A DNA stretch of 64,000 nucleotides from Gilliamella sp. ESL0443 (GCF_019469165.1 NZ_CP048263.1:2340494-2404493); one strand, 5' to 3'; positions 27,566 to 37,796 are shown, counted from the stretch's first letter. The notes: generated from the sequence alone by a model not told the origin. Numbers and translations are program-made.

Positions 27566-28348
27566 ATGATTAAATCATTATGGATTGCAAAAACTGGGCT
27601 AACTGCACAACAAATGAATATGGATATAATTTCCAATAATTTAGCCAACGTTAGTACTGGTGGCTTTAAACGCCAACGTGCTGTTTTTGAAGATCTGTTA
27701 TATCAAACTATTCGCCAACCCGGCGCTCAATCATCTGAACAAACAACACTACCCTCTGGATTACAAATTGGTACCGGTGTTAGACCTGTAGCTACCGAAC
27801 GAATCCATAGCCAAGGAAATTTAGAATTAACTGATAATAGCAGTGATATCGCTATTAATGGACAAGGTTTTTTCCAAGTTCTGATGCCTGATGGAACGCT
27901 AGCTTATACTCGAAGTGGCGCTTTTCAAGTTAACCAAAATGGTCAATTAGTTACTGCTGCTGGTTACGAAATTCAACCAACTATCAACATTCCATCAAAT
28001 GCGATAAAAATGACCGTGGCACGGGATGGTATTGTTAGTGTGACCTTAGCCAATCAATCAACTCAAGTGCAAGTTGGTCAATTAACATTACATACTTTTA
28101 TTAATGACACTGGGTTAGAAAGTGTTGGTGAAAATCTCTATTTAGAAACCGAGAGCTCCGGTGCTCCAACTGAAAATACACCGGGATTAAATGGTGCTGG
28201 ATTGCTGTATCAAGGTTATATCGAAACCTCTAACGTAAATGTTGCAGAAGAGTTAGTTAATATGATTCAAGTACAACGTGCTTACGAAATTAACAGTAAA
28301 GCAATATCAGCGTCTGACCAAATGTTGCAACGTTTAAATCAGTTATAA
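27566..28348 (+). CDS. flgG: Flagellar distal rod protein FlgG
   Basis: FlgG makes the distal rod that passes through the P and L rings. The 260 residues carry [39 protein letters not shown] at the N-terminus, with the distal-rod-specific QPGAQSS region, and [25 protein letters not shown] near the C-terminus. Length is identical to the E. coli protein. Confidence 0.98.
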   Translation: MIKSLWIAKTGLTAQQMNMDIISNNLANVSTGGFKRQRAVFEDLLYQTIRQPGAQSSEQTTLPSGLQIGTGVRPVATERIHSQGNLELTDNSSDIAINGQGFFQVLMPDGTLAYTRSGAFQVNQNGQLVTAAGYEIQPTINIPSNAIKMTVARDGIVSVTLANQSTQVQVGQLTLHTFINDTGLESVGENLYLETESSGAPTENTPGLNGAGLLYQGYIETSNVNVAEELVNMIQVQRAYEINSKAISASDQMLQRLNQL

Positions 28349-28352
28349 AACT

Positions 28353-29036
28353 ATGATAATGAGATATCTTTATATTTTAGTAATGATGTTATTAGTCGGT
28401 TGTAGCCAATTACCTAAAAAAGCATTAGTTGAAGGGCAAACCAGTATTGTTCCTCAAATGCCAGAAATTGTTAATTCAAGTGGCTCAATATATCAAGCAT
28501 CACAACCAAGTAGTTTTGGCTATCAACCAATGTTTGAAGATCGTAGACCTCGCAATATTGGTGATGTATTAACTATTGTATTACAAGAAAATGTGAGTGC
28601 GAGCAAAAGTTCATCTATTAATGCTGGCCGTAATGGTGGGGTAAATTTAGGTGTAAAAACCGTTCCTCACTTTTTAGATGGGCTAGTTGGTCGAGGCAAA
28701 GTAGATACTGATATCTCAGGCAGTAACGATTTTAAAGGTTCTGGTGGCGCTAATGCAAAAAATACATTTAGTGGAACCATCACCGTCACCGTTCAAGATG
28801 TCATGATTAATGGCAATTTAAAAGTAATTGGTGAAAAACAAATTGCAATAAATCAGGGAACAGAATTTATTCGATTTTCAGGCGTTGTTAACCCAAGGAC
28901 AATAAGTGGTAACAATACCGTTATTTCAACTCAAGTTGCCGATGCTCGCATTGAATATGTAGGTAATGGCTACATTGATGAAGCTCAAACTATGGGTTGG
29001 TTACAACGCCTGTTTTTTAATCTTTCACCATTTTAA
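28353..29036 (+). CDS. flgH: Flagellar L-ring lipoprotein FlgH
   Basis: FlgH forms the outer-membrane L ring. The signal peptide ends in a lipobox (LLVGC, cysteine near residue 17), so the mature protein is lipid-anchored. The body contains [25 protein letters not shown] and a C-terminal [23 protein letters not shown], typical of FlgH. Two possible ATGs, 28353 and 28359, differ by two residues. The stop overlaps the flgI start (TAATG). Confidence 0.97.
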   Translation: MIMRYLYILVMMLLVGCSQLPKKALVEGQTSIVPQMPEIVNSSGSIYQASQPSSFGYQPMFEDRRPRNIGDVLTIVLQENVSASKSSSINAGRNGGVNLGVKTVPHFLDGLVGRGKVDTDISGSNDFKGSGGANAKNTFSGTITVTVQDVMINGNLKVIGEKQIAINQGTEFIRFSGVVNPRTISGNNTVISTQVADARIEYVGNGYIDEAQTMGWLQRLFFNLSPF

Positions 29037-30151
29037 TGAATCTGATTATGCTTAATATATTACGAACTTTTATTATTTTAATAATGATAGTGGGCACGCC
29101 CTATAGTTATGCCGAACGAATAAGGGATTTAGTAACTATTCAAGGCGTGCGTGAAAACGCCTTAGTAGGCTATGGAATTGTTGTTGGGCTAGATGGTACT
29201 GGGGATCAAACTTCACAAACACCATTTACCATTCAAAGTATAACCAACATGCTTTCACAATTAGGTATTACCGTACCATCAGGTAGTAACATGCAATTAA
29301 AAAATGTTGCTGCGGTAATGGTAACAGCTAAATTACCTTCTTATGCACGAGTTGGGCAACAAATTGATGTGGTTGTCTCTTCATTAGGCAATGCCAAAAG
29401 CCTTCGCGGTGGCACATTGATTATGACGCCATTGAAAGGTGCCGACAATCAAGTTTATGCCATTGCTCAAGGTAATCTTTTTGTTGGTGGTATGGGCGCA
29501 AGCAGCAAAGGGAGTAGTGTAACAGTTAATCAAATGGCTGGTGCAACTATCCCGAGTGGAGCGACAATTGAGAGGGAATTAACAACCCGCTTAGATGAAA
29601 AAAGTTCCATTCACTTACACCTTAACCATTTTGACTTTACCATGGCATCAAAAATCGCTGAAGCAATTAACAAGGTACAAAAAAATATCGCAGTTGCTTT
29701 AGATGGTATGACGGTTAAATTGAACATGCCACAAGATAGCCAGGCAAGAGTTAAATTATTATCAAAGATTCAAAACCTACAAATTAGTGCTTCACCAATT
29801 TCAGCAAAAGTAGTCATTAATACGCGCACTGGCGTGGTGGTGATGAATCAAAAAGTTCAATTAGACAATTGTGCCGTTGCTCATGGTAATTTATCTGTGG
29901 TGGTCAATAACAAATTAAAAGTTAGCCAGCCTAACACTCCGTTAGCCGGAGGACAAACCGTAGTTGTTCCTGATGATGAGGTCAGCATCGAACAAGATGG
30001 CGGAGCATTACATAATTTAGCTTCTGGCGCTGATTTAAACCGAGTAATTAGCTCACTTAATTTATTAGGCGCAAATCCAACAGAATTAATGTCGATACTT
30101 GAGGCATTAAAAACCGCTGGTTGTTTGCACGCTGCATTAGAAACGATTTAA
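29036..30151 (+). CDS. flgI: Flagellar P-ring protein FlgI
   Basis: FlgI polymerises around the rod in the periplasm to make the P ring. A signal peptide (cleavage near TPYSYA, residue 26) is followed by the conserved [33 protein letters not shown] block. The C-terminus has [39 protein letters not shown]. The start overlaps flgH; an in-frame ATG at 29048 would give a shorter signal peptide. The 371-residue length is normal. Confidence 0.97.
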   Translation: MNLIMLNILRTFIILIMIVGTPYSYAERIRDLVTIQGVRENALVGYGIVVGLDGTGDQTSQTPFTIQSITNMLSQLGITVPSGSNMQLKNVAAVMVTAKLPSYARVGQQIDVVVSSLGNAKSLRGGTLIMTPLKGADNQVYAIAQGNLFVGGMGASSKGSSVTVNQMAGATIPSGATIERELTTRLDEKSSIHLHLNHFDFTMASKIAEAINKVQKNIAVALDGMTVKLNMPQDSQARVKLLSKIQNLQISASPISAKVVINTRTGVVVMNQKVQLDNCAVAHGNLSVVVNNKLKVSQPNTPLAGGQTVVVPDDEVSIEQDGGALHNLASGADLNRVISSLNLLGANPTELMSILEALKTAGCLHAALETI

Positions 30152-30163
30152 AGCATAATTATT

Positions 30164-31153
30164 ATGAAAAACCTAGTTAATCAGTCTATTAATCGCTTTG
30201 CTTATGATTTTTCGAGCATTGGCCAATTAAGGCGTAACGCTGTTAGTGGATCAAGTGAAAGTGTCAAGCAAGTTGCCGATCAGTTTGAAACACTATTCGT
30301 CAATATGATGATGCAATCTATGCGAAAAGCCGTTCCTAATGGTGGATTATTTAATCAATCTGCAATGCAGTTATTTACCTCAATATTTGATCAGCAAATT
30401 GCTCAACAGACCGCCGGTAAAGGATTAGGTCTTGCCAATATTATTGCCAAACAATTAAATAATCAGCCAAATAGATCTATTACCCCACAATCTCAGGCTA
30501 ATAATATAGAATTAGCACAATCTTTATTTAGTGATTCAAATTCATCGCCTGCGGCATTAGGTCAAATGCTTTACCAGCAAACGAATAAATTAACGAATAC
30601 TAACGTCAAACCATTACCGCCAGCAGTTAATGATTCTGATAAAGACCATATCACGCAATTTATAGTTGAGTGGTTTGAACCCGCTAAAAAGGCATCCAAA
30701 ATGTCAGGTATTCCTTATGAGGTTATCATTGCACAAGCGGCCTTAGAAACAGGTTGGGGTAAAAAGCAGATAAAAACAGCCGACAATCAACCAAGTCATA
30801 ACTATTTTGGCATAAAAGCGACATCATCATGGAAAGGCAATTCAACTCGGTTAACAACACGAGAATTTTTAAATAACAATATGGTTAAGATTCAAGATGA
30901 ATTTAGAGTTTATAAAAGTAAACAACATGCATTAACAGATTATCTTGATTTACTTACCAAAAGCCCACGTTATCGTGCCGTTGTTAACGCACCTGATGCA
31001 AGAACCGCAGCCAAAGCACTGCAAGATGCACACTATGCAACCGATCCTAACTATAGCGAAAAGTTAATTCAAATTATTAGTCGAATTGAAGAAATTGCTA
31101 GAAATACACCGCAAAAATCAATATCAGGTTTTAGACAAATTGCCTTTAAATAA
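30164..31153 (+). CDS. flgJ: Peptidoglycan hydrolase and rod cap FlgJ
   Basis: FlgJ has an N-terminal rod-cap domain (AVSGSSESVKQVADQFETLFVNMMMQSMRKA and QQIAQQTAGKGLGLA). Its C-terminal glucosaminidase domain has the catalytic-type EVIIAQAALETGWGKKQI and NYFGIKA motifs (about residues 190-220), which opens the cell wall for the rod. The 329-residue two-domain form is the gammaproteobacterial type. It closes the flgB-J operon and converges on flgL, with a hairpin terminator between. Confidence 0.96.
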   Translation: MKNLVNQSINRFAYDFSSIGQLRRNAVSGSSESVKQVADQFETLFVNMMMQSMRKAVPNGGLFNQSAMQLFTSIFDQQIAQQTAGKGLGLANIIAKQLNNQPNRSITPQSQANNIELAQSLFSDSNSSPAALGQMLYQQTNKLTNTNVKPLPPAVNDSDKDHITQFIVEWFEPAKKASKMSGIPYEVIIAQAALETGWGKKQIKTADNQPSHNYFGIKATSSWKGNSTRLTTREFLNNNMVKIQDEFRVYKSKQHALTDYLDLLTKSPRYRAVVNAPDARTAAKALQDAHYATDPNYSEKLIQIISRIEEIARNTPQKSISGFRQIAFK

Positions 31154-31187
31154 TAACTAAATAAATTAACTAAATTTTAATGAAGTT

Positions 31188-31219
31188 AATAAATAGGAGG
31201 CATAAGCCTCCTGTTTATT
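31188..31219. terminator. Bidirectional intrinsic terminator between flgJ and flgL
   Basis: AGGAGGC-ATAA-GCCTCCT (31195-31212) is a perfect 7-bp stem, extended outward by AATAAA/TTTATT, placed between two converging genes. The flanking A/T runs serve both directions. Confidence 0.8.
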
Positions 31220-31247
31220 AACGATTTAAATAAGTGATGACAGAAAG

Positions 31248-32186
31248 TTATTTCATTTGAAATAAGGACATATTTTGCATATTCATAAAAGTATATTGAG
31301 CTGCTTGTAAATTCGCCTGTAACATCACATAATCTGCAATGGCTTCATACCAATCAACATCTTCAATTTGGCTAATTTGTGTCTGAAAATCAATGTCCAA
31401 GGTTTTACCTAGTGCAGTTAATCGTTCAACTTCCGCCAACACATTACCCCCTGCAGCCCTAACTGTTGAGATATTTTCAAACGAATTATCAACGCCTTGA
31501 CTAGCTTTCGATAAACCTTCTCTGAATTGCGTAATCGCATCAGGGTCATTATCATCTAAACCGATTTGCAGTACTTCTAATGCATAGTCAATGCTAGCAA
31601 AAACATCACTTTCCACAGAACTATTGGCGCCTGACATAAAAATCTGATCACCAGTAAAACTTAATGACACTTCACGCGTATCATCAATAAAAATATTAAT
31701 CGTTGTGGAACCACCGACATAATTAACTTTACCAGATTCATCCACAACAAAAGGAGGTGTATCATTTTTATTTCCAGCAAAGATATAATTGCCATTAGTG
31801 TCTTTAGCATTAGCTAACGAAATTAATTGATCTTTTAGTCCTTGTAATTTATTGGCTAAGTCACGTCTATTTTCATCGTTTAACGTCTCATTACCCGCAT
31901 AAACTAGTGTCTCTTGAATTGATTGGATAACAGTATTCGCTTCTTTTAGTACTGTATCTTGGCGACTTAACGAGTTATTAACACTTTCACGAGCTGATTG
32001 ATACTGAGTATTTCTTGATTGAGCCTGTTTTAAAATTAATGCTTGCGATGACCCCATAGGATCATCAGAAGGTGATAAGATTTTTTTACCGGTTGCTAAA
32101 TGCAATCCTGATTTTTGCCATTTACTGTTGGTATTTAAAATACTCGTTAAATTTTTTTGATACATTGCATTAGTACTAACACGCAT
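31248..32186 (-). CDS. flgL: Hook-filament junction protein FlgL (HAP3)
   Basis: FlgL joins the hook cap region to the flagellin filament. The 312 residues show flagellin-like ends: N-terminal MRVSTNAMYQKNLTSILNTNSKWQKSGLHLATGKKILSPSDDP and a C-terminal DYVMLQANLQAAQYTFMNMQNMSLFQMK. It follows flgK by 15 bp. In E. coli flgKL run on from flgJ on the same strand; here they are inverted and face flgJ. Confidence 0.95.
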   Translation of the reverse strand: MRVSTNAMYQKNLTSILNTNSKWQKSGLHLATGKKILSPSDDPMGSSQALILKQAQSRNTQYQSARESVNNSLSRQDTVLKEANTVIQSIQETLVYAGNETLNDENRRDLANKLQGLKDQLISLANAKDTNGNYIFAGNKNDTPPFVVDESGKVNYVGGSTTINIFIDDTREVSLSFTGDQIFMSGANSSVESDVFASIDYALEVLQIGLDDNDPDAITQFREGLSKASQGVDNSFENISTVRAAGGNVLAEVERLTALGKTLDIDFQTQISQIEDVDWYEAIADYVMLQANLQAAQYTFMNMQNMSLFQMK

Positions 32187-32201
32187 ATTTAAACCCTTCT
32201 A

Positions 32202-33845
32202 TTATTTAGCTAAACCTAAAATGGTATCGAATATTGTGGTTGCCGCATCAATAATCTTTGCATTAGCTTGGTAATACTGCATATAAACCTGCATAGAGAT
32301 ATATTCTTCTTCAATATTAACGCCTGATATTGATTGATTTTGCTCATAAATTTCTTGAGTAATATTATGACTAGATTGCGCTGAAATTTTAGCTGTCTGT
32401 GTTTCACTTCCCACATAACTAACTAAGGCGTTATAAGCACTATTTAACGTTTTAGTGCCATTAATTAATTTTTCATTTTGGATATCAAGCAATTTAGCTA
32501 CATTACGATTATCGCCATTACCATTTTCATCATCATTAATACCTGTTGCTAGTTTGTTGACATCCTTAACTAGTAGCTGGAGTGATGATGCTACATCTGC
32601 AACAGGTTTAAGTAAGATACTATCACCCGCTACTGGATCACCATTTATTTCAATAGATAATCCATCAAACAATAATTTACCATCTTCAACTTGTGGGGTA
32701 ATTTGCTTGTTATCAGATAATCTGGTTACGACCCAATCGTTACCATTAAACTCAATTTTATAATCAGATGCTTTGACGTCTGTCACTGAGTTATAGTTAA
32801 TTTTAGCAGTGGCATTACCTTGATTTTGGGCGTTAGCAATACTAGTTGGGCTATGATAATCGAATAATTTCTGACCTGGTTCGCCATTAATATCAACCCC
32901 TGACATATGTACTTCATTAAATCGTTCTGCTAGATTTAACGCAATCAAACCTAATTGATTGCGAGCTTCTAGGAGTGGTCCATCACGAAAAGCTAATAAT
33001 CCATTTAATCGGCCTGATGCGATATTTTGACTTGATAGTTCTTGAGTCGCACCAGAATTATGAGTGTAAATAATTGTATTTAAAGCAGGATCATCTTTAG
33101 ACGGTTGTACAGATAACTGAGTTGCCGATGACCCTTGCACTAAACTTAAACCATTAGGTAGTGAAATATTGTATTGTCCATTTTGCTCAGTAACAGTGAT
33201 GCCTATCATCTCGCTTAATTCATTAACCAGTTGATCGCGTTCATCAAGCAATGCATTCGGCTCATGACCACCACTTACTGCCTGTAATCTTGCTATTTTT
33301 TGGTTAAGATCAGCAATTTGTTGGGTATAAGAGTTAATGGTATCAACATTATTAACAATTTCAGTATTGATATTGGCAATCTGATTTTTTAAATTCAATT
33401 CCGTTTTATTAAACTGACTGACTAACGAGCTAAGATCATTTATTACTGTTTGTTTGGAAGCGGCATCACCCGCATTTGAAGAAAGTTTATTTAAACTTGC
33501 AAACAGACTATTTAGTTGCGAGGAAATACTATTATCATTCTCCGCTAATAAATTATCGACTTTTGACAATTCATTGTAATAAGCCTTTATAGAGCCATTT
33601 TGTGATTGAGATTGACGTAATTGACCAACCACAAAACTATTATATGCCCGATTAACTGATGATACAGATACACCGTTACCAACAAAACCATAATTATATT
33701 TAGTGCCATTTGCTTGTTGCAAAATTTGTTGTTGACGATTGTAACCAACGGTATGCGCATTACTAATATTATTGCTTATAACATTAAGCATATTTTGCGC
33801 AGCATTTAATCCACTAATACCGGTATTCATCAATGAATTTGACAT
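32202..33845 (-). CDS. flgK: Hook-filament junction protein FlgK (HAP1)
   Basis: FlgK is the first hook-associated protein on the hook tip. The 547-residue protein has the rod/hook N-terminal motif LNAAQNMLNVISNNISNAHTVGYNRQQ and the C-terminal SGVNIEEEYISMQVYMQYYQANAKIIDAATTIFDTILGL. A sigma-28 promoter lies about 60-85 bp upstream, so the flgKL pair is a separate late operon. Confidence 0.96.
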   Translation of the reverse strand: MSNSLMNTGISGLNAAQNMLNVISNNISNAHTVGYNRQQQILQQANGTKYNYGFVGNGVSVSSVNRAYNSFVVGQLRQSQSQNGSIKAYYNELSKVDNLLAENDNSISSQLNSLFASLNKLSSNAGDAASKQTVINDLSSLVSQFNKTELNLKNQIANINTEIVNNVDTINSYTQQIADLNQKIARLQAVSGGHEPNALLDERDQLVNELSEMIGITVTEQNGQYNISLPNGLSLVQGSSATQLSVQPSKDDPALNTIIYTHNSGATQELSSQNIASGRLNGLLAFRDGPLLEARNQLGLIALNLAERFNEVHMSGVDINGEPGQKLFDYHSPTSIANAQNQGNATAKINYNSVTDVKASDYKIEFNGNDWVVTRLSDNKQITPQVEDGKLLFDGLSIEINGDPVAGDSILLKPVADVASSLQLLVKDVNKLATGINDDENGNGDNRNVAKLLDIQNEKLINGTKTLNSAYNALVSYVGSETQTAKISAQSSHNITQEIYEQNQSISGVNIEEEYISMQVYMQYYQANAKIIDAATTIFDTILGLAK

Positions 33846-33903
33846 AAAAGCTCCTAAATATATTTAGTCAATAATCAAATTATTAACTTAAAGGGTTATT
33901 CTT

Positions 33904-33930
33904 ATATCGGATAAAAAAGATAAAACTTTA
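33904..33930 (-). promoter_or_regulatory. Sigma-28 promoter of flgK-flgL
   Basis: On the minus strand: -35 TAAAGTTT (perfect), 11-base spacer, -10 TCCGATAT (two mismatches to GCCGATAA). It lies in the motB-flgK gap. Confidence 0.75.
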
Positions 33931-33993
33931 GTTATTTTTAGAAAATAATTGAAATTTAATTTTTTAACACGCTTAACCTAAGTAATTCCAATG

Positions 33994-34881
33994 CTATTGT
34001 TCAGATTTAGTTGCTTGTTTTAAAAAATCTATTCCAGTCATTGTATTTTCATCTTCAATATATTTTTGAGCTGACTTATTCAAAATTAAAATACTAATAC
34101 GACGATTAGCATCTTTACTATAATTAGGATTGTTTAAACCAACTGTATCAGCTAAACCAATAATTCGAATAATTTTGCTTGAATCTAATCCAGCAGCGAT
34201 AAGCTCTCGTCTTGACGAATTTGCTCTATCAGCAGATAACTCCCAGTTACTATAACCTCTATCACCTGTTATATATTGACGCTCATCAGTATGCCCAGAT
34301 AAGGTCATTTTATTGGGTAAATCGTTTATTATTGGTGCTAGAGCGTGAAGAATTTCTTGCATATTAGGATGAATAACTGCACTACCAACATCAAACATTG
34401 GTTTATCATCAGTTGCTAAAATCTGAATTCTTAACCCCATTTCAGTTAGTTCAACAATAAGATTAGCCGCTAATTTTTGCAGTCTAGGATCAAGTTCAAA
34501 CGCCTCATAAATTTTACGAGCAGTTTCGAGCAATTGATTTCTTTCAACTACATTGGGATCTATTGGTTGTTCATTTATTATGCTCTGTTGCTCTTCACCC
34601 AAACTTTTACTGACATCATCGCCACCACCAGGAATAGGGCTTTCGCTATCGCTAATATTTTTACCACCATTTTGACCTAGTATTAATGGCGTTCTGAAAT
34701 ATTCGGCAATTCCTTGTAATTCTTGCGGGCTGGATTTGGCTATCAACCACATGACTAAAAAAAGTGCCATCATAGCAGTCATGAAATCTGCATAAGCAAT
34801 CTTCCACGAACCACCATGATGGCCACCGCCATGCCCTGACTTTTTTTTAGAAATAATTATTCTTACTGGCTTATCTTTCAT
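33994..34881 (-). CDS. motB: Flagellar stator protein MotB
   Basis: MotB anchors the proton-driven stator to peptidoglycan. The single membrane segment begins at KIAYADFMTAMMALFLVMWLI and contains the proton-accepting Asp32, the same position as in E. coli. The C-terminal OmpA-like domain has LSGHTDERQY and ELSADRANSSRRELIAAGL. An N-terminal histidine/glycine-rich stretch (GHGGGHHGGSWK) is notable but common in MotB. It overlaps motA by one base. Confidence 0.97.
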   Translation of the reverse strand: MKDKPVRIIISKKKSGHGGGHHGGSWKIAYADFMTAMMALFLVMWLIAKSSPQELQGIAEYFRTPLILGQNGGKNISDSESPIPGGGDDVSKSLGEEQQSIINEQPIDPNVVERNQLLETARKIYEAFELDPRLQKLAANLIVELTEMGLRIQILATDDKPMFDVGSAVIHPNMQEILHALAPIINDLPNKMTLSGHTDERQYITGDRGYSNWELSADRANSSRRELIAAGLDSSKIIRIIGLADTVGLNNPNYSKDANRRISILILNKSAQKYIEDENTMTGIDFLKQATKSEQ

Positions 34882-35768
34882 TATTCATTATTTTCTGTTG
34901 GGTTAGCATTTTTATCTTTCACTTCTTGAATATATTTTTCTAATTCAAAGAAAGATGGTCGCTCATGCGAAAAAATAGTTTTTCGACCAAATTCTATACA
35001 AATCTGTGGAGCATAATCATGCATGCTGGCAATAAGAATAACTTTAGTACATTCTAAAATTTTTACTGTATCAGCATTCTTCTGTCTTAATAAAGCAGCT
35101 AGTGGCGAAACAAACCCATAAGCCAGTAAAATTCCTAAAAAGGTTCCAACCATAGCATGTGCAATAAGTTCACCCAACTCGCTAGCAGGCCTATCTGCTT
35201 GTGCTAATGTGTTAATCACTCCCATAACCGCAGCCACAATCCCAAAAGCAGGTAACCCATCGCCCACACTAGAAATCGCATCTGCAGGTTTTTCTAATTC
35301 ATGGGTATACGTCTCAATTTCTTCATTCATTAATGCTTCAATTTCATAAACTTCCATATTTCCGCTAATCATTAAGCGTAAATAATCAGTGATAAAATCG
35401 CATATTTGTGGATTGGCAAGAATAAGTGGATACTTTTTAAATAACTCACTCTCTTTTGGATTATCAATATCTTCTTCAATAGATAACCCCCCATTTTGAC
35501 GTATCTTAGTTAAAATGGTGTACATTAAATTAATTAATGTTAAATAAAGAGTTTTATTATATTTTGATGTTTTAAATAAACTACCTAACGATTTAAGTGT
35601 AGCCATTATTGCTTTCTTTTCATTACTTACAATGAAAGCACCAATAGCTGTACCACCAATTATCAAAAACTCTAATGGTTGAAAAAGTACTGCCAAATAC
35701 CCTCCACTTAGCACATAACCAACTAAAGCAGAAGCGATAACAACAATATATCCTATAATTATTAGCAT
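34881..35768 (-). CDS. motA: Flagellar stator protein MotA
   Basis: MotA forms the proton channel with MotB and pushes on FliG. Four membrane segments are visible (about 2-22, 30-50, 168-190 and 200-222), with the cytosolic loop carrying the charged residues that contact the rotor. The 295-residue length and SVGDGLPAFGIVAAVMGVINTL block are typical. It is 55 bp after flhC on the same strand. I see only a poor sigma-28 match in that gap, so it may be read through from flhDC. Confidence 0.97.
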   Translation of the reverse strand: MLIIIGYIVVIASALVGYVLSGGYLAVLFQPLEFLIIGGTAIGAFIVSNEKKAIMATLKSLGSLFKTSKYNKTLYLTLINLMYTILTKIRQNGGLSIEEDIDNPKESELFKKYPLILANPQICDFITDYLRLMISGNMEVYEIEALMNEEIETYTHELEKPADAISSVGDGLPAFGIVAAVMGVINTLAQADRPASELGELIAHAMVGTFLGILLAYGFVSPLAALLRQKNADTVKILECTKVILIASMHDYAPQICIEFGRKTIFSHERPSFFELEKYIQEVKDKNANPTENNE

Positions 35769-35823
35769 TGGCTTTCCTTTATCTCTATAAAATGTAACTA
35801 AACTTTTTTAATTAATTGCTTAT

Positions 35824-36438
35824 CTAAACCGTTACCTGATTTGCGGTGACTAAGTTGAATGCACTAGGTATTGATAAAACTTGTAAGCATTTTGCTTGGC
35901 TTTCTTTATGCGTTTTATTATTTTTTTCGGCCCTTGATGGCGGTTGGCATAAACTGCAAACAAAACTATTATGTGGCTGGTAAGCGTGTGTAATAAATCG
36001 CCCTTTACACTCTTTGCAACACGATTGCTGCATAACATTACTTTCAACAAATTTAACTAAAATCCATGCACGAGTTAAGCCTAAAACCGGCTCTTCATCG
36101 TGATGAAGGGAACATTGCTCTAAATAAAGTTGATAAGCTTTAACAATTGCATGAACTCCAGATTTAGTACCATGCTTGACTAAAAATCGATAAGCATTAT
36201 AAAACATGCTTGAATGAATATTAGGCTCCCAAGTCATAAACCACGTCGTAGAAAAAGGAAGTAAACCTTTAGGTGGTGGGCATCCTTGGATTTCTTTATA
36301 TAATTTAATCAGCTTTCCACGACTTAAATTAGTTTCACTTTCCAACATTTGAATTCTAGCGCCGAGTGTAATTAATCGAATAGCTAATTGGACTTCTTTA
36401 TATTTTTGAATAATGCTTTTGCTACTCATTTTTATCAT
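35824..36438 (-). CDS. flhC: Flagellar master regulator subunit FlhC
   Basis: FlhC joins FlhD in the FlhD4C2 activator of class II flagellar promoters. The 204-residue protein keeps the zinc-binding cysteine cluster ([12 protein letters not shown] and FVCSLCQPP, near residues 137-165) and conserved [21 protein letters not shown]. The C-terminal tail is longer and more polar than the core. It lies 4 bp downstream of flhD. Confidence 0.95.
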   Translation of the reverse strand: MIKMSSKSIIQKYKEVQLAIRLITLGARIQMLESETNLSRGKLIKLYKEIQGCPPPKGLLPFSTTWFMTWEPNIHSSMFYNAYRFLVKHGTKSGVHAIVKAYQLYLEQCSLHHDEEPVLGLTRAWILVKFVESNVMQQSCCKECKGRFITHAYQPHNSFVCSLCQPPSRAEKNNKTHKESQAKCLQVLSIPSAFNLVTANQVTV

Positions 36439-36442
36439 TTAC

Positions 36443-36781
36443 CTACTTATTAATAGAATCTAAAAGTAAGCTTGATAGAAGGATCCCTGTATGCATCTGC
36501 TTTATATCACTAACGCGAGACTCTTCAGTTAATTTTTCCATCATTGCTGAATTTTTAAATCGAAATTGAAACGTTAATTGATTGGTTTCAGATAAAACCA
36601 ACATTTGAGAAGCACTTAAATTACTCAAAATATCAGCGGTTTTTTCATCAATTCCTAATCGATACATTGCCATCACTTTATCTTTCTCTATCATCCTTTG
36701 GCTTAATAAAAGCGTTGAAAGATTTAAATGATGTATACATTTCAAAATATCGTCTTCTTGTATATTTCCCAATTTACTCAC
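36443..36781 (-). CDS. flhD: Flagellar master regulator subunit FlhD
   Basis: FlhD is the dimeric partner of FlhC. The about 112-residue protein matches FlhD through LNLSTLLLSQRMIEKDKVMAMYRLGI, LSETNQLTFQFRF and MHTGILLSSLLLDSIN. There is no ATG at the expected position: the frame can start at GTG 36781 (chosen, giving VSKLGN) or TTG 36784, and neither has a clear ribosome site. A hairpin lies just upstream. Weak initiation could limit this master regulator. fliA lies upstream on the same strand. Confidence 0.93.
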   Translation of the reverse strand: MSKLGNIQEDDILKCIHHLNLSTLLLSQRMIEKDKVMAMYRLGIDEKTADILSNLSASQMLVLSETNQLTFQFRFKNSAMMEKLTEESRVSDIKQMHTGILLSSLLLDSINK

Positions 36782-36798
36782 CAAAATTTATATTTTTC

Positions 36799-36816
36799 TC
36801 GCATAAAAAAATGCGA
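36799..36816 (-). promoter_or_regulatory. Hairpin in the flhD leader
   Basis: TCGCAT-A6-ATGCGA forms a 6-bp stem with a 6-base loop, about 17 bases upstream of the non-ATG flhD start. It has no T-tail on the flhD strand, so a role in translation or RNA stability is more likely than termination. Confidence 0.4.
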
Positions 36817-36948
36817 AATCAGTAAAAAATATCTTAATTCGTTTTTTTTCACTTAAAGTTACATTTTTAAAAGCAAAAGGTCAATAAAAAAATCATTTCG
36901 ATTTATTTTCAATTTATTTTTTCATGTTTTACTGTTTTATTCTGTTTT

Positions 36949-37665
36949 TTATATATTAATTTTACTTTGTATTCGTTTTATTGCTTGGCTATGTAATTGA
37001 CTTACGCGAGATTCGCTAATATCTAACACTTTTCCAATCTCTTTTAAATTCAACTCTTCTTGATAATAGAGCGCTAAAACCATTTTTTCTTTTTCAGGTA
37101 AGTTATCAATTTGTTGAACAATAATATTGCGAATTTCATCATTAATAATAAAAGCAAAAGGATTGTTATCGGAATCAGGCTCAATCAGCGCATCCAAATT
37201 ATCGCCGAGTTTTTTTTGTATCTCATCGTAAGAACAGATTTGGCTATAATTTGAATCTAATAACACCTTGCGATATTCAGTAAGAGACAATTGCAGATGT
37301 GCAGCTATCTGGTGATCATTAGGTGGGACACCTAAAATTTGTTCCAATTCATTAATGGCGTTAGTGACATCTTTAATTTTTTTTCGGGTTTGCCTTGGTA
37401 GCCAGTCACGACTACGCAACTCATCTAACATTGCTCCCTTTATTCTAGGAATAGCAAATGTAGTAAAAGTATAACCTTGTGCAGCATCATAACGTTTTAT
37501 GCATTCTAATAAACCGATATAACCAACTTGTAACAAGTCATCAAGCTCAATCGTCGTTGGTAAACGAACAGCTAATTTCAACGCTTCATTACGAACTAAA
37601 TAGATATATTGTTGCCAATCGATTTGATTCACTACACCCTGAGAGTTATACAGGTTATCACTCAT
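36949..37665 (-). CDS. fliA: Flagellar sigma factor FliA (sigma-28)
   Basis: FliA directs RNA polymerase to late flagellar promoters such as those of fliC, fliD, flgM and flgK seen in this window. The 238-residue protein has sigma region 2 (DDLLQVGYIGLLECIKRYDAAQGYTFTTFAIPRIKGAMLDELR), region 3 and region 4 (LNLKEIGKVLDISESRVSQLHSQAIKRI). It follows fliC on the same strand, as in E. coli, but the usual downstream fliZ is missing and flhD follows instead. Confidence 0.97.
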   Translation of the reverse strand: MSDNLYNSQGVVNQIDWQQYIYLVRNEALKLAVRLPTTIELDDLLQVGYIGLLECIKRYDAAQGYTFTTFAIPRIKGAMLDELRSRDWLPRQTRKKIKDVTNAINELEQILGVPPNDHQIAAHLQLSLTEYRKVLLDSNYSQICSYDEIQKKLGDNLDALIEPDSDNNPFAFIINDEIRNIIVQQIDNLPEKEKMVLALYYQEELNLKEIGKVLDISESRVSQLHSQAIKRIQSKINI

Positions 37666-37768
37666 TTCCTAAACCATTGTAAAAAATGCTAAGGAATATT
37701 ATGACGATAATTGACTGAGTTAATGGCAAGAATAAAGTATTAAAAAATAGGTAATTAACATTATTAGC

Positions 37769-37796
37769 AATAATGGTATTAAAAAATACCATTATT
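37769..37796 (-). terminator. Hairpin downstream of fliC
   Basis: AATAATGGTATT and AATACCATTATT form a 12-bp perfect stem with a four-A loop, about 42 bases past the fliC stop. The tail on the minus strand is only moderately T-rich, so it could act as terminator or 3'-end stabiliser. Confidence 0.55.

Noticed and set aside
35769..35823. Possible sigma-28 promoter before motA
   Set aside because: The -10 half (AGAGATAA) has two or more mismatches and the spacing is 13 rather than 11 bases.
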